64,000 nt of DNA from Streptomyces alboniger (GTDB taxonomy: Bacteria > Actinomycetota > Actinomycetes > Streptomycetales > Streptomycetaceae): positions 6,386,001 to 6,450,000 of the forward strand of contig NZ_CP023695.1 in the NCBI RefSeq assembly GCF_008704395.1. The letters are read 5' to 3'. The notes below the pieces were generated by a model that did not search any database, was not told the DNA's origin, and saw nothing but the letters and a program-made list of their open reading frames with translations. Below, piece by piece: positions 26,923 through 35,299 of the stretch. Position 1 is the first letter of the stretch. The number at the start of each line of letters is the position of its first letter. The translations under genes and the position numbers were made by a program.

Positions 26923-28887
26923 TCAGGAGAAATTCTTCACGTTCTTCGACGTGACGACCTTCACCGGGACCTTCACCATCTCCCGCACCTCCTTGCCCTG
27001 CGCCGCCCGCACCGCGTTGCGTACGGCGATCCTGCCCAGCTCCCTGGGCTGCTGCGCCACGGAGGCGTACAGCGTGCCCGCCTCGACCGCCTTGAGGCCG
27101 TCGGGGGTCCCGTCGAAGCCGACCACCGGGACGGACGTCCCCGCCTTGTCGCCGAGCGCCTTGACCGCGCCGAGCGCCATCTCGTCGTTCTCGGCGAAGA
27201 CGCCGTTCACGCCCTTGTTGGACTGGAGGAGGTTCGTCATGACGTCCAGGCCCTTGGTGCGGTCGAAGTCGGCGGGCTGCTTGGCGACGACCTCGATGCC
27301 CGGGTACGCCTTGATGCCCTCGGCGAAACCCTGCCCGCGCTCGCGGCTCGCTGAGGTGCCCGGCGTGCCCTGGAGGACGACGACCTTGCCCTTGCCGCCC
27401 AGCTTCCCGGCGAGGGCCTTCGCCGCGAGCCTGCCGCCCGCCACGTTGTCGGAGGCGACGAGCGTGGCGGTCTTCGCCTTGTTCACACCGCGGTCGGCCG
27501 CCACCACCGGGATGTCCTGCTTGTTCGCGCCGCGCACGGCCGGGCCCGCCGCGTCGGAGTCCACCGGGTTGACGATGATCGACTTCACGCCCTCGCCGGT
27601 GAAGTTCTGGAGCTGGTTCGTCTGCTGGGACGCGTCGTTCTGCGCGTCGGTCACGGTCAGGTCGACGCCCGCCTTGTCGGCCTCCGCCTGTGCGCCCTCC
27701 TTCATCTGTACGAAGAAGGGGTTGTTGAGGGTGGAGAGGGACATGCCGACCTTCGTCGAGGTGCCCGAGGTGCCCGAGGTGCCCGAGTTGAAGAAGGAGA
27801 CGGCACCGATCACCGCCGCGACGACCACGGCGGCCACCGCGTACTTCATCGCCTGCGGCCCCTTGCCCCGTATGCCTCCGGACGCGCCCGAGGAAGCTCC
27901 CGGAGTCGCCCCGGCCCGCCTGCGCAGCGTGTCCAGCAGGACCGCCAGCGCGATGACGACACCGATCACGACCTGCTGCCAGAAGGCCGACACCGAAAGG
28001 AGGTTGAGGCCGTTGCGCAGCACCGCGAGGATCAGCGCGCCGACGAGCGTGCCGGACGCCTTGCCGACGCCGCCCGCGAGGCTCGCGCCGCCGATGACGA
28101 CCGCGGCGATCGCGTCGAGTTCGTACCCCTGCGCGGCCTGCGGCTGCGCGGAGACCAGGCGGGAGGCGAGCACGATGCCCGCGACGGCCGCGAAGAGACC
28201 GGAGAGCGCGTAGATGACGAGCTTCTGGCGCTTGACGCGCAGGCCCGAGAGGCGGGCGGCCTCTTCGTTGCCGCCGATCGCGTACATGGAACGGCCGATG
28301 AACGTACGCCCGAGGACGACGGCCGTCACCAGGCCCATCACGACCATCACGATCACCGGGACCGGCAGCCAGCCGCCCACGGTGTCGCCGAGGTGGGAGA
28401 CCGAGTCGGGGAACGCGATCGGGCTGCCCTGCGAGATCACCAGGGAGAGGCCGCGGGCCACCGACAGCATCGCGAGCGTCGCGATGAACGGCGGGAGCTT
28501 CCCGTACGAGACGAGCAGGCCGTTGACGAACCCGCACGCCATGCCGGTGCCGACGGCGAGGACGACCGCGAGCCAGACCGGCAGCCCCTCCGAAGTCGCC
28601 GACCAGGCAAGGACGGTGGCCGACAGCGCGGCCACCGAACCGACCGAGAGATCGATGCCGGCCGACACGATCACGAACGTCACGCCGAACGCGAGGATCG
28701 CCGTCACGGCGGCCTGCACACCGACGTTCAGCAGGTTCTGCGTGGTGAGGAAGTCGCCGGAGAGCAGCGACATCGCCACGACCAGGACGATCAGGGCGCT
28801 CAGCGCGCCGTTGTCGAGCAGGACGCGGCGGAGCGTGGCCGCACCACTCGCGCCGCCCGCGTCACGCTTCACGGTTTCAGTGGCCAC
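26923..28887 (-). CDS. Ribose ABC permease-substrate-binding protein fusion (RbsC-RbsB)
   Basis: 654 residues. Residues 1-330 are an RbsC-type permease with repeated membrane helices and the GIDLSVGSV and GGNEEAARLSG motifs. A second transmembrane anchor follows at about 350-370 (KYAVAAVVVAAVIGAVSFF) with a GTSGTSGTS linker. The last 285 residues are an RbsB-type sugar-binding domain (MSLSTLNNPFFVQMKEGA, NPVDSDAAG, FAENDEMALGA). The binding protein is therefore tethered to its own permease instead of diffusing as a lipoprotein. It overlaps the rbsA stop and is followed by rbsK. Confidence 0.92.
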   Translation of the reverse strand: MATETVKRDAGGASGAATLRRVLLDNGALSALIVLVVAMSLLSGDFLTTQNLLNVGVQAAVTAILAFGVTFVIVSAGIDLSVGSVAALSATVLAWSATSEGLPVWLAVVLAVGTGMACGFVNGLLVSYGKLPPFIATLAMLSVARGLSLVISQGSPIAFPDSVSHLGDTVGGWLPVPVIVMVVMGLVTAVVLGRTFIGRSMYAIGGNEEAARLSGLRVKRQKLVIYALSGLFAAVAGIVLASRLVSAQPQAAQGYELDAIAAVVIGGASLAGGVGKASGTLVGALILAVLRNGLNLLSVSAFWQQVVIGVVIALAVLLDTLRRRAGATPGASSGASGGIRGKGPQAMKYAVAAVVVAAVIGAVSFFNSGTSGTSGTSTKVGMSLSTLNNPFFVQMKEGAQAEADKAGVDLTVTDAQNDASQQTNQLQNFTGEGVKSIIVNPVDSDAAGPAVRGANKQDIPVVAADRGVNKAKTATLVASDNVAGGRLAAKALAGKLGGKGKVVVLQGTPGTSASRERGQGFAEGIKAYPGIEVVAKQPADFDRTKGLDVMTNLLQSNKGVNGVFAENDEMALGAVKALGDKAGTSVPVVGFDGTPDGLKAVEAGTLYASVAQQPRELGRIAVRNAVRAAQGKEVREMVKVPVKVVTSKNVKNFS

Positions 28888-30451
28888 GGGAGCCCTCCGC
28901 TTCTTCTTCGTCGTTCCGTACGTCCGTGTGGTGCGCCGTGTGGTGCGCCGTGTCGGTCGGGGCCGCAGTGCTGACGGCGAGCGCCATCACCGCGTCCTGG
29001 GTCGCCTCGTCGCGGTGCAGCTCACCGGCGATCCGGCCCTGCGCCATGACCAGGACCCGGTCGCTCATGCCGAGCACCTCGGGCAGATCGCTGGAGATCA
29101 TCAGGACGGCGTGCCCGGAGGCCGTCAGCTCGTTGATCAGCTGGTAGATCTCGACCTTCGCGCCCACGTCGATGCCGCGCGTCGGCTCGTCGAGGATCAG
29201 CACCTCGACGTCCGCGAGCAGCCACTTGCCGATGACGACCTTCTGCTGGTTGCCGCCGGACAGCGTGCGCACGTGCTGGCCGAGCCCGGCCATGCGCACT
29301 TTCAACTGCTCGGCGATCCGGGCGGCGTCCCGCGCCTGGCCCTTGAGGTCCACCAGACCGGCCCGGGTCGCCGAACGCAGCGTCACCAGGCCGAGGTTCT
29401 CCCGCACGGACGCGTCGAGGACGAGCCCCTGGCCCTTGCGGTCCTCCGGTACGAGGCCGATGCCCGCGCCCATCGCGGCGTTCACGTCGTGCCGGGGCAG
29501 CCGCGCGCCGCGTACGCCGACGCTGCCCGCGTCGTAGGGATCGGCGCCGAAGACCGCCCGCGCCACCTCGGTGCGGCCCGCGCCGACGAGCCCCGCGAGG
29601 CCGACGACCTCACCGGCCCGCACCTCGAAACTGACGTCGTGGAAGACGCCGTCACGGGTGAGGCCCTCGACGGACAGCAACGGCGGGCCCGTCTCGGGCC
29701 GTTCGCGCGGGTACTGCTGCTCGATATTGCGCCCCACCATGAGGCGTACGAGTTCCTCCTCCGGGGTGGAGGCGGGCACCTGCTGGACGCTGCGGCCGTC
29801 CCGCAGCACGGTGACGCGGTCGCCGAGCGCGGCGATCTCCTCCAGGTGGTGGGTGATGAAGACGATGCCGACGCCGTCCTCGCGCAGCGTGCGCACGATG
29901 GCGAAGAGCTTGTCGACCTCCTCGGAGGTGAGCACGGCCGTCGGCTCGTCCATGATGAGCACGCGCGCGTCCAGGCTCAGCGCCTTGGCGATCTCGACCA
30001 TCTGGAGCTGTGCGATGCCCAGTTCGCGCACCTTGGCGCGCGGTGACACCCGGACGCCGACCCGCTTCAGCAGCGCCTCGGCGTCCGCCTCCATCCGCTT
30101 CCGGTCGATCATGCCGAAACGCCGCGGCTGGCGTCCCAGGAAGATGTTCTCAGCGACCGTGAGATCCGGTACGAGGTTGAACTCCTGGTAGATGGTGGCG
30201 ATGCCGAGCCTCTCGGCGTCCTGCGCACCGTTGATGCGCACCTCGCGTCCCTCGGCGAGGATGCGGCCGCTGTCGGGGCGGTAGGCGCCGGAGAGCATCT
30301 TGATGAGGGTGCTCTTGCCCGCGCCGTTCTCGCCGAGCAGGACGTGCACCTCTCCGCGCCGCAGATCGAAGTCGACGGCGTCGAGCGCGACGACGCCGGG
30401 GAACGTCTTGCGGATGCCTTCGATGCGCAGCAGTTCGTCCGCGTGGGTCAC
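28877..30451 (-). CDS. rbsA: Ribose ABC transporter ATP-binding protein
   Basis: 524 residues with two ABC domains as in RbsA/MglA. Domain 1: Walker A GENGAGKST, Walker B LIMDEPTAVL. Domain 2: degenerate P-loop GLVGAGRTE, signature LSGGNQQK, Walker B LILDEPTRGID. His/Asp-rich tail. GTG start overlaps the LacI stop (GTGA), so regulator and transporter are co-translated. Confidence 0.92.
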   Translation of the reverse strand: MTHADELLRIEGIRKTFPGVVALDAVDFDLRRGEVHVLLGENGAGKSTLIKMLSGAYRPDSGRILAEGREVRINGAQDAERLGIATIYQEFNLVPDLTVAENIFLGRQPRRFGMIDRKRMEADAEALLKRVGVRVSPRAKVRELGIAQLQMVEIAKALSLDARVLIMDEPTAVLTSEEVDKLFAIVRTLREDGVGIVFITHHLEEIAALGDRVTVLRDGRSVQQVPASTPEEELVRLMVGRNIEQQYPRERPETGPPLLSVEGLTRDGVFHDVSFEVRAGEVVGLAGLVGAGRTEVARAVFGADPYDAGSVGVRGARLPRHDVNAAMGAGIGLVPEDRKGQGLVLDASVRENLGLVTLRSATRAGLVDLKGQARDAARIAEQLKVRMAGLGQHVRTLSGGNQQKVVIGKWLLADVEVLILDEPTRGIDVGAKVEIYQLINELTASGHAVLMISSDLPEVLGMSDRVLVMAQGRIAGELHRDEATQDAVMALAVSTAAPTDTAHHTAHHTDVRNDEEEAEGSRGH

Positions 30452-31554
30452 GGCTTGCTCCTTTGCGTGCTCGGGTCCGTGTCCGGGGCCGGGGCCGTGC
30501 TCGGGTCCGTGCCCGCCCGCCTGCCCGGCTGCGTGCGCCGGACGGCGGGCTCGCCGCAGGATCGCCGGACGACGAGGCGCGCGGGCAGGGTCACGGACCG
30601 CGGGCTCCTGCCCTCGATCCGGTCGATCAGCGCCTGTACGGCGGCCCGGCCGAGGTCGCCGGTCGGCTGGGCGATCGCGGTGATCGGCGGATCGGTGTGC
30701 ACGAACCAGGGGATGTCGTCGAAGGCCGCGAGCCCGATGTCGTGCGGGACGCGCAGGCCGTGCGCGCGGATCGCGTCGAGGGCGCCGAGCGCCATCAGGT
30801 TGTCGGCGGCGAAGACGACTTCGGGCGGCTCGGGCAGGGAGAGGAAGCGTTCGGTGGCGCGGCGGCCGCTGTCGGCCTGGAAGTCGCCCTGGCCGATGTA
30901 GGCGTCGGGCAGGGCGATGCCGTGCTCGCGCAGCGCGTCGCGGAAGGCCTCGACGCGCTCGCTGCCGGTCGTGGTGGCGGCCGGCCCCGCGATGATGGCG
31001 AGCCTGCGGTGACCGAGGCCGTGCAGATGGGCGACGAGGTCGCGAACGGCCTGGCGGCCGTCGGAGCGGACGACGGGCACCTCCACGCCGGGGATCCACC
31101 GGTCGACGAAGACCATCGGCGTTCCGGCCCGCACGGCGTCGAGCATCAGCGGCGAGCCGCCGTCGGTGGGGGAGACGAGCAGCCCGTCGATCCGCCGGTC
31201 GAGCAGCGTCCGCACGTGATGGTCCTGGAGCTCGGGCCGCTCGTCGGCGTTGCCGATGATCACGCTGTAGCCGAGCGCGCGGGCCGCCTCCTCGACGGAG
31301 CGCGCCAGCTCCGTGAAGTACGGGTTGAGCACGTCGCTGATGACGAGCCCGAGGGTGCGGGTCTGGTCGGTGCGTAGGGACCGGGCGACGGCGTTGGGCC
31401 GGTAGCCGAGCGCCTCGACGGCGGCGAGCACGCGGGCGCGGGCCGCGGGGCTGACCGAGGGGTGACTGTTCACCACCCGCGACACGGTGGCGACGGAGAC
31501 GCCCGCCTCGGCGGCGACGTCCTTGATGCTCACGGAGCCCGAGCTTGCGGCCAT
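30448..31554 (-). CDS. LacI-family regulator of the ribose operon
   Basis: 368 residues. The LacI helix-turn-helix is clear (SIKDVAAEAGVSVATVSRVVNSHPSVSP) followed by the hinge YRPNAVARSLRT and a sugar-binding core. First gene of the operon it most likely represses, with AAGGAGGT before the ATG and two operators upstream. A Pro/Thr-rich tail after residue 340 is unusual for the family. Confidence 0.92.
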   Translation of the reverse strand: MAASSGSVSIKDVAAEAGVSVATVSRVVNSHPSVSPAARARVLAAVEALGYRPNAVARSLRTDQTRTLGLVISDVLNPYFTELARSVEEAARALGYSVIIGNADERPELQDHHVRTLLDRRIDGLLVSPTDGGSPLMLDAVRAGTPMVFVDRWIPGVEVPVVRSDGRQAVRDLVAHLHGLGHRRLAIIAGPAATTTGSERVEAFRDALREHGIALPDAYIGQGDFQADSGRRATERFLSLPEPPEVVFAADNLMALGALDAIRAHGLRVPHDIGLAAFDDIPWFVHTDPPITAIAQPTGDLGRAAVQALIDRIEGRSPRSVTLPARLVVRRSCGEPAVRRTQPGRRAGTDPSTAPAPDTDPSTQRSKP

Positions 31555-31571
31555 CGTCGGTCCACCTCCTT

Positions 31572-31609
31572 GTGGAATCGATTACACGGAGGATTGGAAA
31601 CGATTACAC
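31572..31609. promoter_or_regulatory. Tandem LacI-type operators of the ribose operon
   Basis: Two sites share the half GATTACAC: GTGGAATC|GATTACAC (31572-31587, one mismatch in 16) and TTGGAAAC|GATTACAC (31594-31609, less symmetric). Centres are 22 bp apart, two helical turns, and site 1 overlaps the leader. The CG centre is typical of LacI-family operators, supporting cooperative autorepression. Confidence 0.65.
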
Positions 31610-31691
31610 GGGGGTGTGGCAAGGGGATGGAGGGGGCGATGGGGGGAGTGAGATCCGATCGTGATGAAGCGGGGAGGGGCAGGCCGGCGGG

Positions 31692-32966
31692 TCAGGCCGA
31701 CCGGAAGGGGACCGTCAGCCAAGGGCTGTCCGGGTCCGAGGTCAGGGCGCGGTGGGCGTGCAGTACGTCCGTGTACCAGGAGCCGAACGACTCATCGTCG
31801 AAGTGGAGGCAGCGGCCCAGGATGTAGCCCGCGGAGAACTCCTCCCACGAAGCGTACGCGGCCCGCGCGGCATGCGAGGTCCGCTCGACGGCCGTACGCA
31901 GCTCCGCCTCGGTCGCGTACCGGGCGCCCCGCCCCCAGCGGGCCATCTTGGAGGCGCGGCCGATGTCCCACGCCGCGACCGTGCGGACGAAACCGTCCGG
32001 CGGCAGCAGCTCGTCGGCGCGGAAGCGGGCCTCGTAGCGCAGGATCTTCCCGACCAGGCCGCGCATGGCGGCGACGAAGTCGTCCAGCTCGGGGTCGTCG
32101 CCCGGGCGGTGCGGGGTGTCCGGGCCGCCCGTCTCCACGACGCGGTTGCGCAGCGTCACCTCGACGCACTCCCGCCACCGCTCCGGGTCGAGGCGCGGCC
32201 CGACCTCGGCCAGCACCGCGAGGCGGGCACCGAGGACGAAGTCCCAGTACCAGGGGCTGACTTCGCGCGTCAGCAGACGCTCCTGGACGGCCAGCCAGTC
32301 CTCTCGGCCGGCCACTCCCCAGGACTCCGCCAGGCGGTCCACCTCGTTGCGGTGGCCGGCGCCGTGCCAGTAGAGCGTGTTCCACGGGTCGCCGTTGGCG
32401 AAGCACAGATGCGCGCCGCACGCCAGGCCGTGCAGGAGCGGGCCGGGCCCGGGCGCCCCCGTGCGGCGGGTCTCGATGCGGTCGCCGAGGCCGCCGTCGC
32501 GGTGGTGGCGCTCGTGCAGGTCGGCCCAGACCTGCCGCTCCTCGTCGGTGGTGAGGTAGTACTGCTCGCACGGCGTCGCCGCGTTGACCACCAGGATGTC
32601 CACGTCGTCGGGGCAGCCCTCGGCGAGCGCGCCGAGCGTCACGAACTCGTATACGACGGCGGGGTGCGGGCGCGGCAGCAGCCCCGCGGTGTACACCTGC
32701 GCCGCCTTGCGGCCGTCCGGCAGATCGACGGTGAGCAGCGGGCTCGCGTCCGCGTCGGGGTCCTTCTCGTGCAGCGCCACCGGCCGGTACAGGCCCGCCA
32801 CGGCCACGGCCCGCAGATACGTGTACGCGTCGTCGGCCTCGCGGAGTTCGTACAGGTGCTCCTCGAGATCGGCGGGCGCCTGCCACCGGCTGCCGTCCTC
32901 CGGAGCGGGGACGAACGGGAAGATCTCGTCGTGGAACTCGTCCTCGGCCTCGGGCGCCGCGTGCAT
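31692..32966 (-). CDS. DUF1266-like protein with SseB-like N-terminal region
   Basis: 424 residues, soluble. The C-terminal part reads VRTVAAWDIGRASKMARWGRGARYATEAE, and SWEEFSAGYILGRCLHFD, matching the DUF1266 pattern. The N-terminal 130 residues (LEEHLYELREADDAYTYLRAVAVAGLYRPV, then LVVNAATPCEQYYLTTDE) resemble an SseB-like region. GGAG precedes the ATG. Last gene after hydrolase and P450. Function unknown; DUF1266 proteins are often found near toxin/immunity loci. Confidence 0.72.
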   Translation of the reverse strand: MHAAPEAEDEFHDEIFPFVPAPEDGSRWQAPADLEEHLYELREADDAYTYLRAVAVAGLYRPVALHEKDPDADASPLLTVDLPDGRKAAQVYTAGLLPRPHPAVVYEFVTLGALAEGCPDDVDILVVNAATPCEQYYLTTDEERQVWADLHERHHRDGGLGDRIETRRTGAPGPGPLLHGLACGAHLCFANGDPWNTLYWHGAGHRNEVDRLAESWGVAGREDWLAVQERLLTREVSPWYWDFVLGARLAVLAEVGPRLDPERWRECVEVTLRNRVVETGGPDTPHRPGDDPELDDFVAAMRGLVGKILRYEARFRADELLPPDGFVRTVAAWDIGRASKMARWGRGARYATEAELRTAVERTSHAARAAYASWEEFSAGYILGRCLHFDDESFGSWYTDVLHAHRALTSDPDSPWLTVPFRSA

Positions 32967-33003
32967 CGTCGTTCTCCGCTTCCAGGTGTGTGGATCTTGC
33001 ACC

Positions 33004-34284
33004 TTACGCGGGGACCTCCAGCCGCAGCGACTTCAGGCCGTTGATGAAATGCGAGACCAGCCGCCGGGGCGGTGCCGCGAGCCGCAGCACGGGCAGGGCG
33101 CGCGTCACCTCCTCGTAGAAGACGCGCAGTTGGAGACGGGCGAAGTGCGCGCCAAGGCAGACGTGCGGGCCCTCGCCGAACGCCACATGGGGGTTGGGTG
33201 AACGGGCCAGGTCCAGTCGGTGCGGATCGGTGAAGACCCGTCCGTCGTGGTGGGCGGAGGCGTGGAAGACGACGACCTTGTCACCGGCCGCGACCGGCGT
33301 CCCCGCCAGCTCGGTGTCGCGGGCGGCGGTACGCCGGAAACTGAGGACCGGCGGGTGCGCGCGCAGCAGTTCGTCCACGGCCGTGCCGAGGCCGGCCGTG
33401 CCGTCGCGCAGCCGCTCGTACTCTCCAGGGTTCTCGGCGAGCGCGAGCAGCCCGCCCGGCGCGGCGGCGCGCACGGTGTCGTTGCCCGCGACCGTGAGCA
33501 GGAAGAAGAACATCTCCAGCTCAGGGGCGGCGAGTTCGGCGTCCGTGGCGAGGGTCGTCAGGATGTCGTCGGCGGGGTGGCCGCGCTTGTACGCGGCCAG
33601 CGTCCGCGCGTAGTCGAACATGTCGCGCAGCATCGCGGGGGAGCGCGGATCCACGGGCGTGCCGTCGGGGCCGTGCGCGGTCGGCGCCGCCTCGTCCGGG
33701 TCCTGGTAGCCGATGACGCGCCGCGTCCAGTGCAGCAGCAGGCCGCGGTCGCCCGGCGCCACGCCCAGCAGGTCGGCGAGGTTGAGCAGGGCGTAGTCGT
33801 CGGTGACCTCGGTGACGACGTCGAACGTGCCGTCGCCCGCGCGGGCCCCCTCCACGGCCCCGGCGATGAGGGCGCGGGCCCGCTCGCGCACCCGCGCCTC
33901 GAAGCGGGCCACCCGCTTCGGCGTGAACGCCCGGCTCACCCGGCCGCGCAACCGGTTGTGCGCGGGCGGGTCCTGATTGAGCATCATGCGGCGGATGAAC
34001 GGGAGGTCGTCCGGCGCGGGGTCGCGGATCTGCGTGGCTCCCAGATGGGAGGAGAAGGCGGCCGGGTCCTTCAGGACGCGGACGACGTCGGCGTGCCGGG
34101 TGACGGCCCAGAAACCCGGGCCCGCGGGCCAGCCCAGCACCCCGGGCTCCTCCTGCCAGGCCACCGGGTGGTGGTCGCGCAGGACGCGGTAGCGGTCGTG
34201 GGGGACCGCGTCCGCGTACAGACGAGGATCGAACACGTCGGGGACGGGCGGCGTCGGCGGCCCGCCACCGCGCGCCTCCCTCAT
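33004..34284 (-). CDS. Cytochrome P450
   Basis: 426 residues. Haem motif FGEGPHVCLGAHFA, I-helix LTVAGNDTVRAA with the acid-Thr pair, and ExxR as ELLR. These are typical of soluble actinobacterial class I P450s that hydroxylate small molecules. Its ATG overlaps the hydrolase stop (ATGA), so both are probably one pathway. No redox partner is nearby and the substrate is unknown. Confidence 0.9.
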   Translation of the reverse strand: MREARGGGPPTPPVPDVFDPRLYADAVPHDRYRVLRDHHPVAWQEEPGVLGWPAGPGFWAVTRHADVVRVLKDPAAFSSHLGATQIRDPAPDDLPFIRRMMLNQDPPAHNRLRGRVSRAFTPKRVARFEARVRERARALIAGAVEGARAGDGTFDVVTEVTDDYALLNLADLLGVAPGDRGLLLHWTRRVIGYQDPDEAAPTAHGPDGTPVDPRSPAMLRDMFDYARTLAAYKRGHPADDILTTLATDAELAAPELEMFFFLLTVAGNDTVRAAAPGGLLALAENPGEYERLRDGTAGLGTAVDELLRAHPPVLSFRRTAARDTELAGTPVAAGDKVVVFHASAHHDGRVFTDPHRLDLARSPNPHVAFGEGPHVCLGAHFARLQLRVFYEEVTRALPVLRLAAPPRRLVSHFINGLKSLRLEVPA

Positions 34285-35102
34285 GCCCCGGAGCCTCCAC
34301 GGCCCGCGCTCCCCGGGTGGGGGTCCGCCGCGTCATCGTCCGCGCGCAGGAAGTCCTCCACGGTGCGGATCAGTTCGAGGGGGGTCTCGTCCATCGCGTA
34401 GTGCCCGGCCCCCGGCAGCTCGGCCAGCTCCCCCCGGGGATACGTGCGCAGCCACGTGTCCCGCATGAGGTCCGCCGACAGCGCCGGGTCGAGCGCGCCG
34501 GCGACCGCGAGCGCGGGCACCGACGACCGCGCCACCTCGGCGTGGAAGTCCTCGCCCGCCCAGGAGTCCAGCCAGGCGCGGAACGCCTTGACGTCGCTGA
34601 CCGCGAGGGAACGGTCCACCATGCGGTCCAGCCAGGCGCCGGGGCGTACGCCACCCGTGGTGAAGTCGATGATCGCGCGCCGGTTCGCCGGGGTGTGCGC
34701 GGCGGACGCGAACAACTCCCACTGTTCGGGAGAGAGCCGCAGGCCCGAAGCGGGCACCGGCGACACCCCGACGAGGCGGCGCACCCGGTGCGGGGCGGCT
34801 GCCAGCACCCGCTGGGCGACGCTGCCGCCCATCGAGTGGCCGACCAGCGAGAACCGCTCCCAGCCGAGCCGGTCGGCGAGGTCGAGCACATCGGCCGCTC
34901 CCTCACCCGTCGTGTACGAGCCGACCGCGTCCTTCGCCTCGCCGTAGCCCCGCAGGTCCACCACCGCGTACTGGAACGATCCGACGTCGAGGTCGGCGAG
35001 CACGGGATCGTACGCCGACCGGTCGGCGAGCCAGCCATGGACCGCGACGACCTTGTGCGGGCCCTCGCCGAGCAGGGTGCGGGGAAGCTGGAAGGAGGCC
35101 AC
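34281..35102 (-). CDS. Alpha/beta hydrolase
   Basis: 273 residues. HGWLADRSAYDPVLADL oxyanion region, nucleophile elbow GHSMGG, an acid near AGALDPALS and His in PGAGHYAMDETP. GTG 35102 chosen for GGAG five bases before it. First gene of a three-gene operon with the P450 and the DUF1266-like protein. Substrate unknown. Confidence 0.87.
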   Translation of the reverse strand: MASFQLPRTLLGEGPHKVVAVHGWLADRSAYDPVLADLDVGSFQYAVVDLRGYGEAKDAVGSYTTGEGAADVLDLADRLGWERFSLVGHSMGGSVAQRVLAAAPHRVRRLVGVSPVPASGLRLSPEQWELFASAAHTPANRRAIIDFTTGGVRPGAWLDRMVDRSLAVSDVKAFRAWLDSWAGEDFHAEVARSSVPALAVAGALDPALSADLMRDTWLRTYPRGELAELPGAGHYAMDETPLELIRTVEDFLRADDDAADPHPGSAGRGGSGA

Positions 35103-35299
35103 ATCGACTCCGATCGCCGGCACGGTCCGGGCGACGCCGGTCGGCACCGGCCCGCGACCACGGTGACCCCAACTCCGACGCCGCGCAAGGGTGCCCCTGC
35201 TCCCGCGAGCGCCTCCCCGGTACGGGTGGTGCGCGCGATGGCGGGGATGAACTTGCCGGACGGCCTGCGGTCCGGTGCCGTGACTGGTCAGAATGTGGC

